Assembly (NCBI RefSeq): GCF_900095135.1
Contig: NZ_LT605205.1
Coordinates: forward strand, 3,100,001-3,164,000
Origin: Proteiniphilum saccharofermentans
GTDB lineage: Bacteria; Bacteroidota; Bacteroidia; Bacteroidales; Dysgonomonadaceae
Reading direction: 5' to 3'
DNA length: 64,000 nucleotides
The notes below the pieces were generated by a model that saw only the letters and a list, made by a program, of their open reading frames with translations, made no database searches and was not told the origin of the DNA. The position numbers were made by a program, and so were the translations under genes. The number at the start of each line of letters is the position of its first letter. The first letter of the stretch is position 1. Below are positions 19,775 to 29,608 of this stretch, in pieces.

Positions 19775-20275
19775 ATGATACAGATTCACGAAAACAAACT
19801 TATTGAGGCTGCTGAAAAAGGGATGGACGAATTTCTGAAAGTATTTATCGATGCTTATCTTGAAGCATTGGACGGGGAGATCACAGCAGAAAATATGGAT
19901 CGTCTGAACGGGTATCAGCACACGCTACTGGCACTTCGTTTCTTTACCAAAGAAGTGAATGAAGGCGGATTCGTACAGCTCATCCAGAATGGCTACGGAG
20001 GATATATCTTCGATAATCCGGTTGCGAAAGCATTAAAACAGATGGGGGCGAAAGGATTTTCAAAGATACTCTATAAAGCCAAAGAAATATACGATACCCA
20101 TCGTACGGAACTGGAACGGGAAACGACGGAGGAAGAATTCATGGCGATGTATACCGACTTTGAACAGTTTGATGAATTGGAGGAGAAGTTCTTCTATATA
20201 GAAGAGGAAGAGATCTCCATTATCGCGCAATATGTGGATGAGAATCTGGAAGATTTTGCAGAGATCGTGAAATAA
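19775..20275 (+). CDS. DMP19-domain (DUF4375) protein
   Basis: The 166-residue acidic protein carries the DMP19/DUF4375 signature in its middle (LALRFFTKEVNEGGFVQLI followed by NGYGGYIFDNP, about residues 50-80). Its C terminus is rich in Glu and Asp. Proteins of this family are small, helical and acidic. DMP19 of Neisseria has been described as a DNA-mimic protein, but most homologues have no assigned role, and I would not transfer that function. It is a single-gene unit upstream of a tRNA on the opposite strand. Confidence 0.75.
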   Translation: MIQIHENKLIEAAEKGMDEFLKVFIDAYLEALDGEITAENMDRLNGYQHTLLALRFFTKEVNEGGFVQLIQNGYGGYIFDNPVAKALKQMGAKGFSKILYKAKEIYDTHRTELERETTEEEFMAMYTDFEQFDELEEKFFYIEEEEISIIAQYVDENLEDFAEIVK

Positions 20276-20400
20276 CCTATTTTGCAAAAACGAGTGAAAC
20301 TTATATAAAAAAGTCGATGATCCTATTTTATACACGAGCCCGTGGCCTTGACACCCACAAAGATAGCATATTCCCGGAACTCACTGGCATTTATATACAA

Positions 20401-20448
20401 AAAAAGCCTTGATAATCAACATTTACATATTGATTATCAAGGCTTTTT
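20401..20448 (-). terminator. perfect hairpin terminator downstream of tRNA-Pro
   Basis: AAAAAGCCTTGATAATCAA at 20401-20419 is the exact reverse complement of 20430-20448, around a 10-base loop. It starts 8 bp beyond the tRNA 3' end on the minus strand and ends in a T tract. It may also serve the DMP19 gene from the other side. Confidence 0.85.
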
Positions 20449-20455
20449 AATTTCG

Positions 20456-20530
20456 TCGGGGTGGCGGGATTCGAACTCGCGACCCCCTGCTCCCAAAGCA
20501 GGTACACTAACCGGACTGTGCTACACCCCG
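20456..20530 (-). tRNA. tRNA-Pro (anticodon UGG)
   Basis: The minus strand folds as a cloverleaf of 75 nt. Acceptor CGGGGTG pairs with CACCCCG and the discriminator base is A. The anticodon arm has CCTGC and GCAGG around loop TTTGGGA, giving anticodon TGG. The T arm contains GTTCGAATC. The CCA end is not encoded. The UGG anticodon reads CCA and, by wobble, other proline codons. Confidence 0.95.
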
Positions 20531-20630
20531 AAATCGGATGCAAAAGTACAACTATTTTCCGATAATCTCAACATCTAAGCGGTTTTTTTATTTAACTGCG
20601 TGATTCACGCGAGAATTGTGTAAATTTGCA

Positions 20631-20638
20631 GTCCAATA
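20631..20638 (+). promoter_or_regulatory. candidate -7 box of aspS, with a small palindrome upstream
   Basis: TAAATTTG matches TAnnTTTG and lies 20 bp before the aspS start codon. A palindrome GCGTGATTCACGC is at 20598-20610, about where a -33 element or an operator would be. Its role is not known. Confidence 0.45.
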
Positions 20639-20657
20639 TATCAAACGATAATATCTT

Positions 20658-22415
20658 ATGTACAGAAGCAATACATGCGGCGAACTCCGGTTGGCCGACA
20701 TAGAGAAAGAGGTTACTTTAGCCGGATGGGTATCCAAAATCCGCAAGATGGGGGGAATGACCTTCCTTGACCTGCGCGACAGGTATGGCATCACACAATT
20801 GTCATTCAACCAGGAACTGGATCAGGATCTCTGCGACCAGGCCAACAAGCTGGGACGAGAATGGGTGATCCAGATTACTGGTACCGTCAAGGAACGCAGT
20901 AGTAAGAATCCTCATATTCCTACCGGGGACATCGAAATCATCGTCTCGACTCTGACTGTACTAAATGCTTCCAAAACACCTCCCTTCACTATCGAGACCG
21001 ACACCGACGGAGGGGATGAATTGCGGATGAAATACCGTTACCTGGACCTGCGTCGTAATGTGGTAAGGCAGAATCTGGAACTGCGTCATAAGATGGCTTT
21101 CGAGACACGCCGTTACCTCGACGAGAGAGGATTCCTGGAAGTGGAGACACCGGTACTGATCGGATCCACCCCCGAAGGAGCTCGCGACTTTATTGTTCCT
21201 TCCCGCATGAATCCGGGTGAATTCTACGCGCTGCCGCAATCTCCACAATTGTTCAAGCAGTTACTGATGGTATCGGGGTTCGACCGCTATTTCCAGATCG
21301 TCAAATGCTTCCGTGATGAGGACCTGAGAGCCGACCGTCAGCCGGAATTCACACAGATCGACTGTGAAATGTCATTCGTCAACCAGGAAGATGTATTACA
21401 AACCTTTGAAGGATTGACAAAACACCTGTTCAGGTCGATCAAAAATATCGAAATACCCGATTTTCCCCGTATAACCTATGCAGACGCCATGCGCTTATAC
21501 GGATCGGACAAACCGGATACCCGCTTCAAAATGACATTAACGGAGATAAAAGATCTTACCCCCGGGCGTGAATTCGGCGTATTTGATTCCGCAGAATATG
21601 TAGGAGCTATCTGTGCTAAAGGGTGTGCTTCTTACACACGCAAGCAACTGGATGAACTGACCGACTTTGTAAAGCGCCCCCAAATCGGAGCTAAAGGATT
21701 GATCTACCTGCGGTATAATGAAGACGGTTCGTTGAAATCTTCTGTCGATAAATTCTACACCGAAGAGGATCTCAAAAAATGGGCGGAACGATGCAATGCC
21801 CAACCGGGTGACCTTATACTGATTCTGGGTGGAGAGACTGAAAAAACGCAGAAACAATTATGTGAACTGCGATTAGAAATGGGCACCCGTCTGGGATTAA
21901 GAGACAAAAACAACTATAAATGCCTGTGGGTAACAGATTTCCCATTATTGGAAAAAGATGAAGAGTTGAATCGATTTTTCGCGAAGCACCACCCTTTCAC
22001 CTCGCCCAAACCGGAAGATATTCCGCTGCTGGACTCCGATCCCGGAGCTGTTCGTGCCAATGCTTACGATATGGTGATCAACGGTGTGGAAATAGGTGGC
22101 GGCTCCATCCGTATTCATGACAGCGGATTGCAAAAGAAGATGTTCTCCGTACTCGGATTTACAGAAGAACGGGCGCAGGAGCAATTCGGATTTCTGATGA
22201 ATGCTTTCCAATACGGTGCTCCTCCGCATGGCGGGATTGCTTTCGGGTTGGACAGGTTTGTTTCCGTCTTTGCCGGACTGGATAGTATCCGCGATTGCAT
22301 TGCCTTCCCGAAAAATAATGCCGGACGCGATATGATGATCGATGCTCCCTCCCGTGTAGAGCAGGAACAGTTAGACGAACTGGGTATCATACTGTCACAA
22401 AAAAAGCTGCCTTAA
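20658..22415 (+). CDS. aspS: aspartate-tRNA ligase
   Basis: This class II aminoacyl-tRNA synthetase charges tRNA-Asp in the cytosol. The protein has 585 residues, the usual bacterial length. It has an N-terminal OB-fold anticodon-binding domain at about 1-105 ([20 protein letters not shown]). Class II motif 2 [18 protein letters not shown] is near residue 220, a bacterial GAD insertion lies in the middle, and motif 3 [14 protein letters not shown] is near residue 535. The start codon lies 20 bp after a good -7 box. The stop codon sits in the loop of its own terminator hairpin at 22399-22427. Confidence 0.98.
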   Translation: MYRSNTCGELRLADIEKEVTLAGWVSKIRKMGGMTFLDLRDRYGITQLSFNQELDQDLCDQANKLGREWVIQITGTVKERSSKNPHIPTGDIEIIVSTLTVLNASKTPPFTIETDTDGGDELRMKYRYLDLRRNVVRQNLELRHKMAFETRRYLDERGFLEVETPVLIGSTPEGARDFIVPSRMNPGEFYALPQSPQLFKQLLMVSGFDRYFQIVKCFRDEDLRADRQPEFTQIDCEMSFVNQEDVLQTFEGLTKHLFRSIKNIEIPDFPRITYADAMRLYGSDKPDTRFKMTLTEIKDLTPGREFGVFDSAEYVGAICAKGCASYTRKQLDELTDFVKRPQIGAKGLIYLRYNEDGSLKSSVDKFYTEEDLKKWAERCNAQPGDLILILGGETEKTQKQLCELRLEMGTRLGLRDKNNYKCLWVTDFPLLEKDEELNRFFAKHHPFTSPKPEDIPLLDSDPGAVRANAYDMVINGVEIGGGSIRIHDSGLQKKMFSVLGFTEERAQEQFGFLMNAFQYGAPPHGGIAFGLDRFVSVFAGLDSIRDCIAFPKNNAGRDMMIDAPSRVEQEQLDELGIILSQKKLP

Positions 22416-22427
22416 GCAGCTTTTTTT
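22399..22427 (+). terminator. terminator hairpin overlapping the aspS stop codon
   Basis: A-rich GCTGC at 22406-22410 pairs with GCAGC at 22416-22420, extended by A/T pairing into seven T residues at 22421-22427. The TAA stop lies in the 5-base loop. Because the next gene is convergent and ends at 22446, it could work in both directions. Confidence 0.8.
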
Positions 22428-22445
22428 GGTTTAGTCATCTTCGCA

Positions 22446-23768
22446 TTAAAGGATATATCCTTCATTATAGGTTTTATTGAACAATCTGTTCGCATCTGCC
22501 TCGGGATCATCTACAAACTTCTCTGCTGCCGGATCCCATTTAACGGGGCGCCCCAGGTCGTAGGCAATATTTCCCAACGTACAAACCGTACAGGAACGGT
22601 GTCCTATTTCCACAGGAACTACCGGATCGGTATTTGTTTTCACCGATTCAATAAAATTCACGAGATGAGGGATCTTTGTCTCGTAAGCACCTTCTGTATT
22701 TTCCGCTACAGGGGGCAGCAAACTGTCATCAGAAGCCTTGAAATGGCCTCTCGACACCTCGATCCATCCTTTATCACCCCAGAATTTGACTCCCTTGGTC
22801 TGTTTTTCGTCGAACGGTTCCTCGGTCATCACCACCCCGTTGGCATATTTGTAAGTCAGGTATTTGGTATCCTCATATCCTGCCGGAATAATCTCCACGG
22901 GACCGCTTCCGTCCATTCCAAGTCCCCATTGGGCGATATCGAACATATGTGCACCCCAGTCGGTAGTAAAACCTCCACCCAGTTCCTTATACCAGCGCCA
23001 TGCGCCCCAGAACTGTTCATTCTGTTCGGGATCGAGCGAAATAGGAGGGTTCAACTGGGAATTATAATGCACGTACTCTGACGGGCCTAACCACAACGGC
23101 CAGTTCAAATCTGCCGGCACGGGCTCTTCAGGCAGGTCGTAAGGTGTAGGAGGAGCGCCTACATAAGCATTTACCTTCTCAATTTTTCCGATTTTCCCTT
23201 CCTGTACCATCTTTACAGCATGCTGGAAATTGGCATCGGAACGCTGTTGGCTGCCTACACTTAAAATCACCCCGTTGTCACGCACCGCTTTCGTTAACAT
23301 TTGCCCCTCTTTAATAGTAAATGTCAACGGTTTTTCCAGATAAACATTCTTTTTCGCATTACAAGCCTCAATAGCCATAAATGCATGCCAGTGGTCGGGT
23401 GTAGCAATTACCACAGCGTCGATATCCTCGCGGGCAATCAGTTCTTTGTAGTTTTCATATACCTCTACGGCTACTTCCGACTGGTTTTCTGTATAGTGCT
23501 TGTTCACTCGTAGCAGAAAACGCTCCCTCTTGACACCATACACATCACTTCCGGCTACCACTTGTACTCCCGGTATACCGATAAAACCATTCAACAGGTA
23601 CATTGCCTGCTGACCCAACCCGATAAATCCCAGGCGAATAATTCCATCATCTGTTCCCGTACTCTTGTTTTGTTTACACGAGGAGAGGAACTGCGGGAAA
23701 ACAGCCATTCCAACTGCACCTACAGCGGCCGTTTTAAGAAACTTTCTTCTTGTTAATTGATTACTCAT
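22446..23768 (-). CDS. exported Gfo/Idh/MocA-family oxidoreductase
   Basis: The 440-residue protein has a twin-arginine signal (TRRKFLKTAAVGAVGMAVF) followed by a possible lipobox (FLSSC, Cys near residue 31), so it is exported and may be membrane-anchored. The Rossmann domain starts with IRLGFIGLGQQAMY (about residues 44-57). The family motif EKPLTFTIKEGQ follows VIATPDHWHAFMAIEAC. The C-terminal dehydrogenase domain carries GGGFTTDWGAHMFDIAQW. Such proteins are NAD(P)-dependent sugar or inositol oxidoreductases; a few exported relatives (GH109) are NAD-dependent N-acetylgalactosaminidases. The substrate is not clear. A TATATTTG box lies at 23824-23831 on the minus strand. Confidence 0.9.
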   Translation of the reverse strand: MSNQLTRRKFLKTAAVGAVGMAVFPQFLSSCKQNKSTGTDDGIIRLGFIGLGQQAMYLLNGFIGIPGVQVVAGSDVYGVKRERFLLRVNKHYTENQSEVAVEVYENYKELIAREDIDAVVIATPDHWHAFMAIEACNAKKNVYLEKPLTFTIKEGQMLTKAVRDNGVILSVGSQQRSDANFQHAVKMVQEGKIGKIEKVNAYVGAPPTPYDLPEEPVPADLNWPLWLGPSEYVHYNSQLNPPISLDPEQNEQFWGAWRWYKELGGGFTTDWGAHMFDIAQWGLGMDGSGPVEIIPAGYEDTKYLTYKYANGVVMTEEPFDEKQTKGVKFWGDKGWIEVSRGHFKASDDSLLPPVAENTEGAYETKIPHLVNFIESVKTNTDPVVPVEIGHRSCTVCTLGNIAYDLGRPVKWDPAAEKFVDDPEADANRLFNKTYNEGYIL

Positions 23769-23823
23769 GACTTTTAGATAATATGATAATGAATAGTTCT
23801 ATCAAATTAGTCGTTTTCTGTTG

Positions 23824-23831
23824 CAAATATA
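23824..23831 (-). promoter_or_regulatory. candidate -7 box for the Gfo/Idh/MocA gene
   Basis: TATATTTG on the minus strand, 56 bp upstream of the start codon at 23768, matches TAnnTTTG. It indicates that the gene is transcribed separately from the efflux operon upstream. Confidence 0.4.
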
Positions 23832-23898
23832 TGGTTTTATTATCAATTCCTTTATTTTTAACGGAAAAATATATAAAAACAGGTCAAAACAAGCAGTG

Positions 23899-25293
23899 TT
23901 AACGTATAATACCCCCGCCAAGAGCCTTATACATATCTACAGTAGCAATCAATTCATTGAGGGTTGCGTCATTGAGGGCAATCTCCGCGTCAAACAACTG
24001 ACGCTGGGAGTCAAGCACATCAAGATAACTCACTAGACCATTTATATACTGTAGTTGCGCCAATTGATGATATGAATTGGCAGAGTCATAGAGTTTCTGA
24101 TGCGATAATCTCATTGTCCTGGCTTTTTCCAGTGAAGAGATAGCATTGTTCACTTCGGCAAATACATTCAATACCGTTTTTTCATATTCATATACTTGTG
24201 CTTCGTAAGCAGCCTGGGCAGCAGCATGGCGAGCTTTGTTTTTCCCGAAATTGAAAATGGGCCCGGTCAGGAAACTTGATATAAACCAGGCAGGGCTCTG
24301 GAGAAAATTGCCCAGTTCGTCACTCTCCCCACCTAATTGCCCGGTAAGACTGAGTTTTGGAAACATATCGGTCAATGCTGTGCCTACCATGGCATTCATC
24401 TCGATCAACTGCTGTTCTGCCTGCAGGATATCAGGACGACGACGCAACAGGGAAGAAGGCAAATCCACAGGAAGTTCACCCGGAAAGTCAATCTCATCGA
24501 TACGTTGTCCCCGGGGGATGAAAGAAGAGGGGAAATCACCCACCAGAATTGCAAGATCGTTCTCTTTCAATTTGATCTCATTTTCAATATCAGGAACCAA
24601 CGTTTCAGTACGTGCCAGCTCTACCAAACTTTGCCGGTAGGGTATTTCTGATATAAGTCCACCCTCATAACGGAGTTTGGCAAACTGCACTCCCTGTTCT
24701 CTCGATACCAGGGTTTGCCTGACAATGGCCAACTGCCTGTCCAATGCCCTCAACTCGAAATAAGCCTGAGCCACCTCCGCCACAATTGTCAGGTGTAAAG
24801 CACGTTGTGCCTCAACTGACTGCATATAGGCTGCTAAAGCTGCATCATTTTTCCAGCGTAGATTTCCCCATATATCGAGTTCCCAACCGATATTCATATT
24901 CACCCTGAACTCCGGATCATGCTTTGGGTCGTCTCCACCATAATTGAGCATTTCCTTTTGCCCTCCAGCTTCTACCGAGACTTCCGGAAGCATGGATGCA
25001 AAACTGATCCGTTTGCTGGCGATCATCTCTTTGATACGCGCCGTAGCAATGAGCATATCCTTATTGTTTTCCAGCGCCTTGTCAATAAGATTCTGCAAAA
25101 CGGTATCCTGGTAAAGGGTACTCCACCCTATATCATCCGTAGATAATCCCGGCATTTGCACTTCTTTAGCCCCATTGAAATGCTCCGGCATACCTGTGTT
25201 CTCTATACGGCTGAATTCGCGACCTATTTTACAGGAACTCAACAAAAGGGCCAGCACACATACAATTACTATATAACCGTTAAATGGTTTCAT
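23899..25293 (-). CDS. TolC-family outer-membrane efflux lipoprotein
   Basis: This is the outer-membrane channel of a tripartite RND pump. The 464-residue protein starts with a lipoprotein signal ending LLLSSC (Cys near residue 21), as in OprM/NodT-type channels. It contains two OEP repeats with the typical helical segments, for example YRQSLVELARTETLVPDIE and the LLRRRPDILQAEQQLIEMNA motif near residue 280, which is diagnostic of the NodT group. Its start codon overlaps the permease stop codon by the sequence ATGA, showing translational coupling. No local regulator gene is present in the operon. Confidence 0.95.
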   Translation of the reverse strand: MKPFNGYIVIVCVLALLLSSCKIGREFSRIENTGMPEHFNGAKEVQMPGLSTDDIGWSTLYQDTVLQNLIDKALENNKDMLIATARIKEMIASKRISFASMLPEVSVEAGGQKEMLNYGGDDPKHDPEFRVNMNIGWELDIWGNLRWKNDAALAAYMQSVEAQRALHLTIVAEVAQAYFELRALDRQLAIVRQTLVSREQGVQFAKLRYEGGLISEIPYRQSLVELARTETLVPDIENEIKLKENDLAILVGDFPSSFIPRGQRIDEIDFPGELPVDLPSSLLRRRPDILQAEQQLIEMNAMVGTALTDMFPKLSLTGQLGGESDELGNFLQSPAWFISSFLTGPIFNFGKNKARHAAAQAAYEAQVYEYEKTVLNVFAEVNNAISSLEKARTMRLSHQKLYDSANSYHQLAQLQYINGLVSYLDVLDSQRQLFDAEIALNDATLNELIATVDMYKALGGGIIR

Positions 25294-28200
25294 TGTTTTT
25301 TGCCTTTCTTGTTGTAAAATACTTTGATTTTATCTTTCATCTTGGGAAATCTCACCCAGGCAGGCAGAGATACCTTATTCTTCAACCTGTAAAGAAGTAC
25401 AAAGAAGAACGGCACCGCAATAATACCCACCACTGTTGCAAAGATCATCCCAAAGAACACTCCCGTACCAATTGAATGGCGACTGGCTGAACCTGGCCCC
25501 GAAGCGAGTACAAGAGGAACAAGCCCCAGAATAAATGCCAATGAAGTCATCAGGATGGGCCGAAAACGTAGTCTTGCCGCATTTATAGCCGCATGGACAG
25601 GCTCCACACCTTTATCTACCTGTACTTTGGCGAATTCAACGATGAGTATGGCATTCTTTGCCGCCAGACCGATCAGTGTAACCAAACCTATCTGAAAGAA
25701 AATGTCATTATTCAGTCCCACAATCCATATCCCCAGATAGGCACCTAATGCAGCCACAGGGAAAGAGAGAATAATAGCCATAGGGATGGACCAGCTTTCG
25801 TATAAAGCTGCCAGGAAGAGGAACGCGAAAAGAAACACCAATGCCAGGACAAGGAACGTATTGCCCTGTGCCCTCTGTTCCTGAAACGAAAGTCCGCTCC
25901 AGGAAAGCCCGATATTCTCCGGGAGATGTTCTCTCACGATCCGTTCTATCACAGCCATGGCTTCTCCGGAACTATAGCCTGCGGCCGGTGTAATCTGGAT
26001 CGATGCCGAAGTGTACATATTAAACCGGGATATATTGCCGGGGCCGGTAGTATAATCCATGGAACCGAGAGAGGTCAGTGGAACCATGGTTCCATTAGAG
26101 GCACGAACAAAGAAAAGGTTGAGGTCATCACCCGTCATCCTGAAACTTTGGTCGGCTTGAATATAGACCCTGTATACACGGTTGAACATGTTGAAGTCAT
26201 TCACATACACTGCACCCAGATAAGCCTTCATCGTAGAGAAGATATCCGAGACAGGGACGCCCAACGCCATAGCCTTATCGCGGTCGAGATCGAAATACAG
26301 CTGTGGTATTTCGGGTTGCAAAGAAGCGGAGATATTGGCCAACTGGCGACTGTTATTGGCATAATGCAAAAATGTATCGGTCGCCGCCACCAACTCATCC
26401 CAGGAAGCTTCTGACCTTGCCTGCAATTTCATCTCGATTCCTCCCGCTTCTCCCAGGCCAGGAACTACAGGCGGCCTGCTGGCAAAGACTTTAACCTCGG
26501 GATAATGATAAAACTCCTGTCGTATATCATTGATCACATCATCTACTCCCATATCCCTCTCTTTCCAGGGCTTTAATATCACGACCAGGGTTGTACGTCC
26601 CTGGTTAATACCCACGCGAGGACTGGAGCCGGTTGTATTTTGCACATGATCAACGGCTTCATGACGGTCAATATACGCTATTGCCCTCTCTGCCACATTA
26701 CGCATACGCTCGATAGTAGCTCCCTCAGGCATTTCCAGTTCTACGGTAAAGAAACCCTGGTCCTCCTGGGGAATGAAACTCGACGGAACAAAACGGTTCA
26801 ACAGAAAGATAGCGACCAAGACCATGCCAAACCAGAATATGATTCTTTTGGGATGACTGATCGTCTTGTAAATACCTTTTACGTATAAACGGTTTCCTTT
26901 AGCAAACCAATTGTCAATCCGCCTGAAGATTATATTTTTCCTGCCATGCCGTGGTTTGAGGATCAGTGCACACATGGCGGGACTAAGCGTCAGTGCGACT
27001 ACTGTGGATATGAATACGGAGACAACAATGGTGATAGTGAATTGCTGGTACATTGATCCGACAATTCCGCCCAGAAAACTAACCGGAAGGAATACTGCCG
27101 CCAATACCAGTGAGGTGATGACCAATGCTCCGGTCAACTGTCTCATCGCCTTATGGGTGGCCTCACGGGCATTCATCTTGTATTCCACCATAATGCGTTC
27201 TACATTTTCGACAACCACGATCGCATCATCCACCACTATCCCGATAGCGAGCACCAACCCCATCAGTGTTAGTGTATTCAGGGTGAATCCCATCATCAGC
27301 ATAAACCCGAAAGTACCTATCAACGATATAGGAACCGCTATAATTGGTATCATTGCGGTCCTCCAGCTTTGCAGCGAAAGGAATACCACCAGTATAACAA
27401 GTATCAGCGCTTCGAAAAGCGTTTTATAGACTTCCTTTATCGATTCCGAAATATATTCGGTGATATCAAAAGGAATAAGGTAATCTAGTCCTTCAGGAAA
27501 ATCTGTGGAGATGGTATGCATGGCATTTTTTATCTCATTGGCTACCTCCATGGCATTGGCTCCCGGCAACATATAAACCGTAAGGATAGCTGCATTTTTT
27601 CCGTCCAATCCACTTTCCGTGGTATAGGTAGATGCTTCTAGTGAAACCCGGGCCACATCACCGATACGGATAAATGAACCGTCGCTGTTGGCCCTGATCA
27701 CCACATCTTCGAATTCCTGCACGGTGGACAGACGCCCCTGGGCGGTGATAGGAATAGAGATATCTACCCCTTTGACAGGTGGTTTCCCAAGTTCCCCCGC
27801 AGCAGACTCCCGGTTCTGGTCTCTCAGAGCCTTTTGCAGGTCCTGCACCGTAAGCCCGTAACTGGCCATCCGGTCGGGATAAACCCATATCTGCATACCG
27901 TAATACCGGCTTCCCACATTGGATACACGACCTACACCCGGAATACGGCGCAATACATCCAGCACATTGATAGTGGCATAATTACTCAGATATATCTCAT
28001 CAAATTTCGGATCATCAGACACAAGCGCCAATGTAACAAGCTGATTGGAAGCCTGCTTTTCTACAGTGATCCCGTTTTGTAAAACTTCAGCGGGGAGACG
28101 TGCCTCAGCCAGTTTTACCCGGTTCTGTACTTCCACCGCCGCCAGGTCCACATTCGTATTTACATCGAAAGTAATGGAAATGGTCAATCCCCCGGTGTTA

Positions 28201-28451
28201 TTACTGCTCGATTCCATATAGAGCATTCCCGGGGTTCCATTTAATTGCTGCTCGATGGGTGTTGCCACTGCCTGCGAAACAGTCGATGCATCCGCTCCCG
28301 GATAGGAAGTGCTGACCCTGACCATTGGAGGTGTTATCTGGGGATATTGTTCAATCGGCAACGAAGCAAGCCCTATAATACCGACAATTACAATAAAGAG
28401 AGATATGACGGTAGACAGGACAGGTCTATCTATAAAAAATCCCTGCTTCAT
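25290..28451 (-). CDS. RND-family (HAE1) multidrug efflux permease
   Basis: This is the inner-membrane proton-driven pump of the tripartite system, homologous to AcrB/MexB. The 1053 residues match the family length. The start MKQGFFIDRPVLSTVISLFIV is the first membrane helix. The transmembrane proton-relay motif LAIGIVVDDAIVVVEN holds the two adjacent aspartates of helix 4, near residue 400. The second half repeats the first, with the corresponding LVTLIGLAAKNAILIVEFA. Periplasmic porter segments have family words such as FVPSSFIPQEDQGFF. It overlaps the adaptor gene upstream and the TolC gene downstream by ATGA. The drug or metabolite exported cannot be told from sequence. Confidence 0.97.
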   Translation of the reverse strand: MKQGFFIDRPVLSTVISLFIVIVGIIGLASLPIEQYPQITPPMVRVSTSYPGADASTVSQAVATPIEQQLNGTPGMLYMESSSNNTGGLTISITFDVNTNVDLAAVEVQNRVKLAEARLPAEVLQNGITVEKQASNQLVTLALVSDDPKFDEIYLSNYATINVLDVLRRIPGVGRVSNVGSRYYGMQIWVYPDRMASYGLTVQDLQKALRDQNRESAAGELGKPPVKGVDISIPITAQGRLSTVQEFEDVVIRANSDGSFIRIGDVARVSLEASTYTTESGLDGKNAAILTVYMLPGANAMEVANEIKNAMHTISTDFPEGLDYLIPFDITEYISESIKEVYKTLFEALILVILVVFLSLQSWRTAMIPIIAVPISLIGTFGFMLMMGFTLNTLTLMGLVLAIGIVVDDAIVVVENVERIMVEYKMNAREATHKAMRQLTGALVITSLVLAAVFLPVSFLGGIVGSMYQQFTITIVVSVFISTVVALTLSPAMCALILKPRHGRKNIIFRRIDNWFAKGNRLYVKGIYKTISHPKRIIFWFGMVLVAIFLLNRFVPSSFIPQEDQGFFTVELEMPEGATIERMRNVAERAIAYIDRHEAVDHVQNTTGSSPRVGINQGRTTLVVILKPWKERDMGVDDVINDIRQEFYHYPEVKVFASRPPVVPGLGEAGGIEMKLQARSEASWDELVAATDTFLHYANNSRQLANISASLQPEIPQLYFDLDRDKAMALGVPVSDIFSTMKAYLGAVYVNDFNMFNRVYRVYIQADQSFRMTGDDLNLFFVRASNGTMVPLTSLGSMDYTTGPGNISRFNMYTSASIQITPAAGYSSGEAMAVIERIVREHLPENIGLSWSGLSFQEQRAQGNTFLVLALVFLFAFLFLAALYESWSIPMAIILSFPVAALGAYLGIWIVGLNNDIFFQIGLVTLIGLAAKNAILIVEFAKVQVDKGVEPVHAAINAARLRFRPILMTSLAFILGLVPLVLASGPGSASRHSIGTGVFFGMIFATVVGIIAVPFFFVLLYRLKNKVSLPAWVRFPKMKDKIKVFYNKKGKKQ

Positions 28452-29608
28452 ATGCTGTCTCCTTGCATTCTATTCTGTTCATCCGCCTCTATCTGCTCAC
28501 GTGTATGGGGAATTACTTTCTGTCCATGGGTAAGTTTATGATATCCCTCCGTAACTATTTGCTCGTCGGTAGACAATCCACGGGTTATAACTACCTTATT
28601 ACCCTGCTCATAGCCGGTCTCCACAAAACGCCACTCAGCTATGCTGTCGGGACGGATAACAAACAGGAAAGCCCCTCCTTTCTCGATGATAAGGGATTTT
28701 CGCGGTGCTACCACCACATCCTCCAGTACGTCCAACAACAGATTTACCCTTGTAAACTGTCCGGGCAAAAGTTGCTGATCGGTATTGGGTATGGCGGCAC
28801 GCACACCAAACGTACCGGTCTGAGGATCAACCAAGGGTGAAGCGAAATCAACGATTCCTTTCTCCTTATATATACTATTATCGGCCAGAGTGATGGTAAC
28901 GGCAGGTTGCCATGAACGGGTAGCATCCAGCTCTCCCAGACGGACATTCCGCTGTTGGCTTCTCAGGTAATCCAATGCAGTCAGCTTGAATTCAACAAAT
29001 ACAGTATCACGCTCCACTACTGTGGCAAGCAATGATGATTGTGATTTTCCGACCAGTGTTCCCACATCTACGTACCGTTCACTGATATAACCGGAGAGCG
29101 GTGAACGGACAATTGTATAACTCAGTTCCAACTCAGCCTGCTCCAACTCGGCCTTGCTCATCGACACACTTGCATCAGCCATCTCCCTTGCTGCAATTGC
29201 ATTGTCCAGATCCAAACGGCTTGCCGCATTTTGTTCATAGAGTGGACGGAGGCGCTCCTCATCTCTTCTTGCCTTGGCTGCCATGGCCTCATCTTTCTTC
29301 AGTTGTGCCCTGGCTCTCTCCACTTTGGCTCTATAAGTGGCATTATTGATATAAAAGAGGGGTTCTCCCTCTTCAATCCTTTTTCCTTCTTCAAAAGTCA
29401 TCTTTTCCAGATAACCCTCTACCCTCGCATGTATTTCCACTTTCCTGTAGGCCCTGATAGAACCCACATAATAACCATGGATCTCGATATTGTCCCGTGG
29501 AACTTTTTCTATCTCTACGACAGGATATACTTCCGCTGTCTCTTTACATGAATAGAATGGAAGAAATGAGCATACAAGCATCAACCCTAAAAAGAATCGC
29601 CTTTGCAT
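28448..29608 (-). CDS. RND efflux periplasmic adaptor (membrane-fusion protein)
   Basis: The adaptor links the RND permease to the TolC channel. From the ATG at 29608 it has 386 residues; an ATG 9 bp upstream is also possible. It starts with a lipoprotein signal ending FYSCKE (Cys near residue 21). The lipoyl half-motif GYYVGSIRAYRKVEIHARVEGYL follows, then a helical hairpin (about residues 90-160), the second lipoyl half, and the beta-barrel domain with LLPGQFTRVNLLLD. It is the first gene of the operon, and its stop overlaps the permease start (ATGA). Confidence 0.95.
   Translation of the reverse strand: MQRRFFLGLMLVCSFLPFYSCKETAEVYPVVEIEKVPRDNIEIHGYYVGSIRAYRKVEIHARVEGYLEKMTFEEGKRIEEGEPLFYINNATYRAKVERARAQLKKDEAMAAKARRDEERLRPLYEQNAASRLDLDNAIAAREMADASVSMSKAELEQAELELSYTIVRSPLSGYISERYVDVGTLVGKSQSSLLATVVERDTVFVEFKLTALDYLRSQQRNVRLGELDATRSWQPAVTITLADNSIYKEKGIVDFASPLVDPQTGTFGVRAAIPNTDQQLLPGQFTRVNLLLDVLEDVVVAPRKSLIIEKGGAFLFVIRPDSIAEWRFVETGYEQGNKVVITRGLSTDEQIVTEGYHKLTHGQKVIPHTREQIEADEQNRMQGDSI

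Noticed and set aside
20342-20578. 78-codon plus-strand frame across the tRNA region
   Set aside because: It runs through the tRNA-Pro and its terminator hairpin, so it cannot be a conserved coding gene.
22446-23768. Assignment of the first Gfo/Idh/MocA protein as GH109 alpha-N-acetylgalactosaminidase
   Set aside because: The exported architecture fits, but the general family motifs are shared by many non-glycosidase members and no GH109-specific feature could be confirmed by eye.
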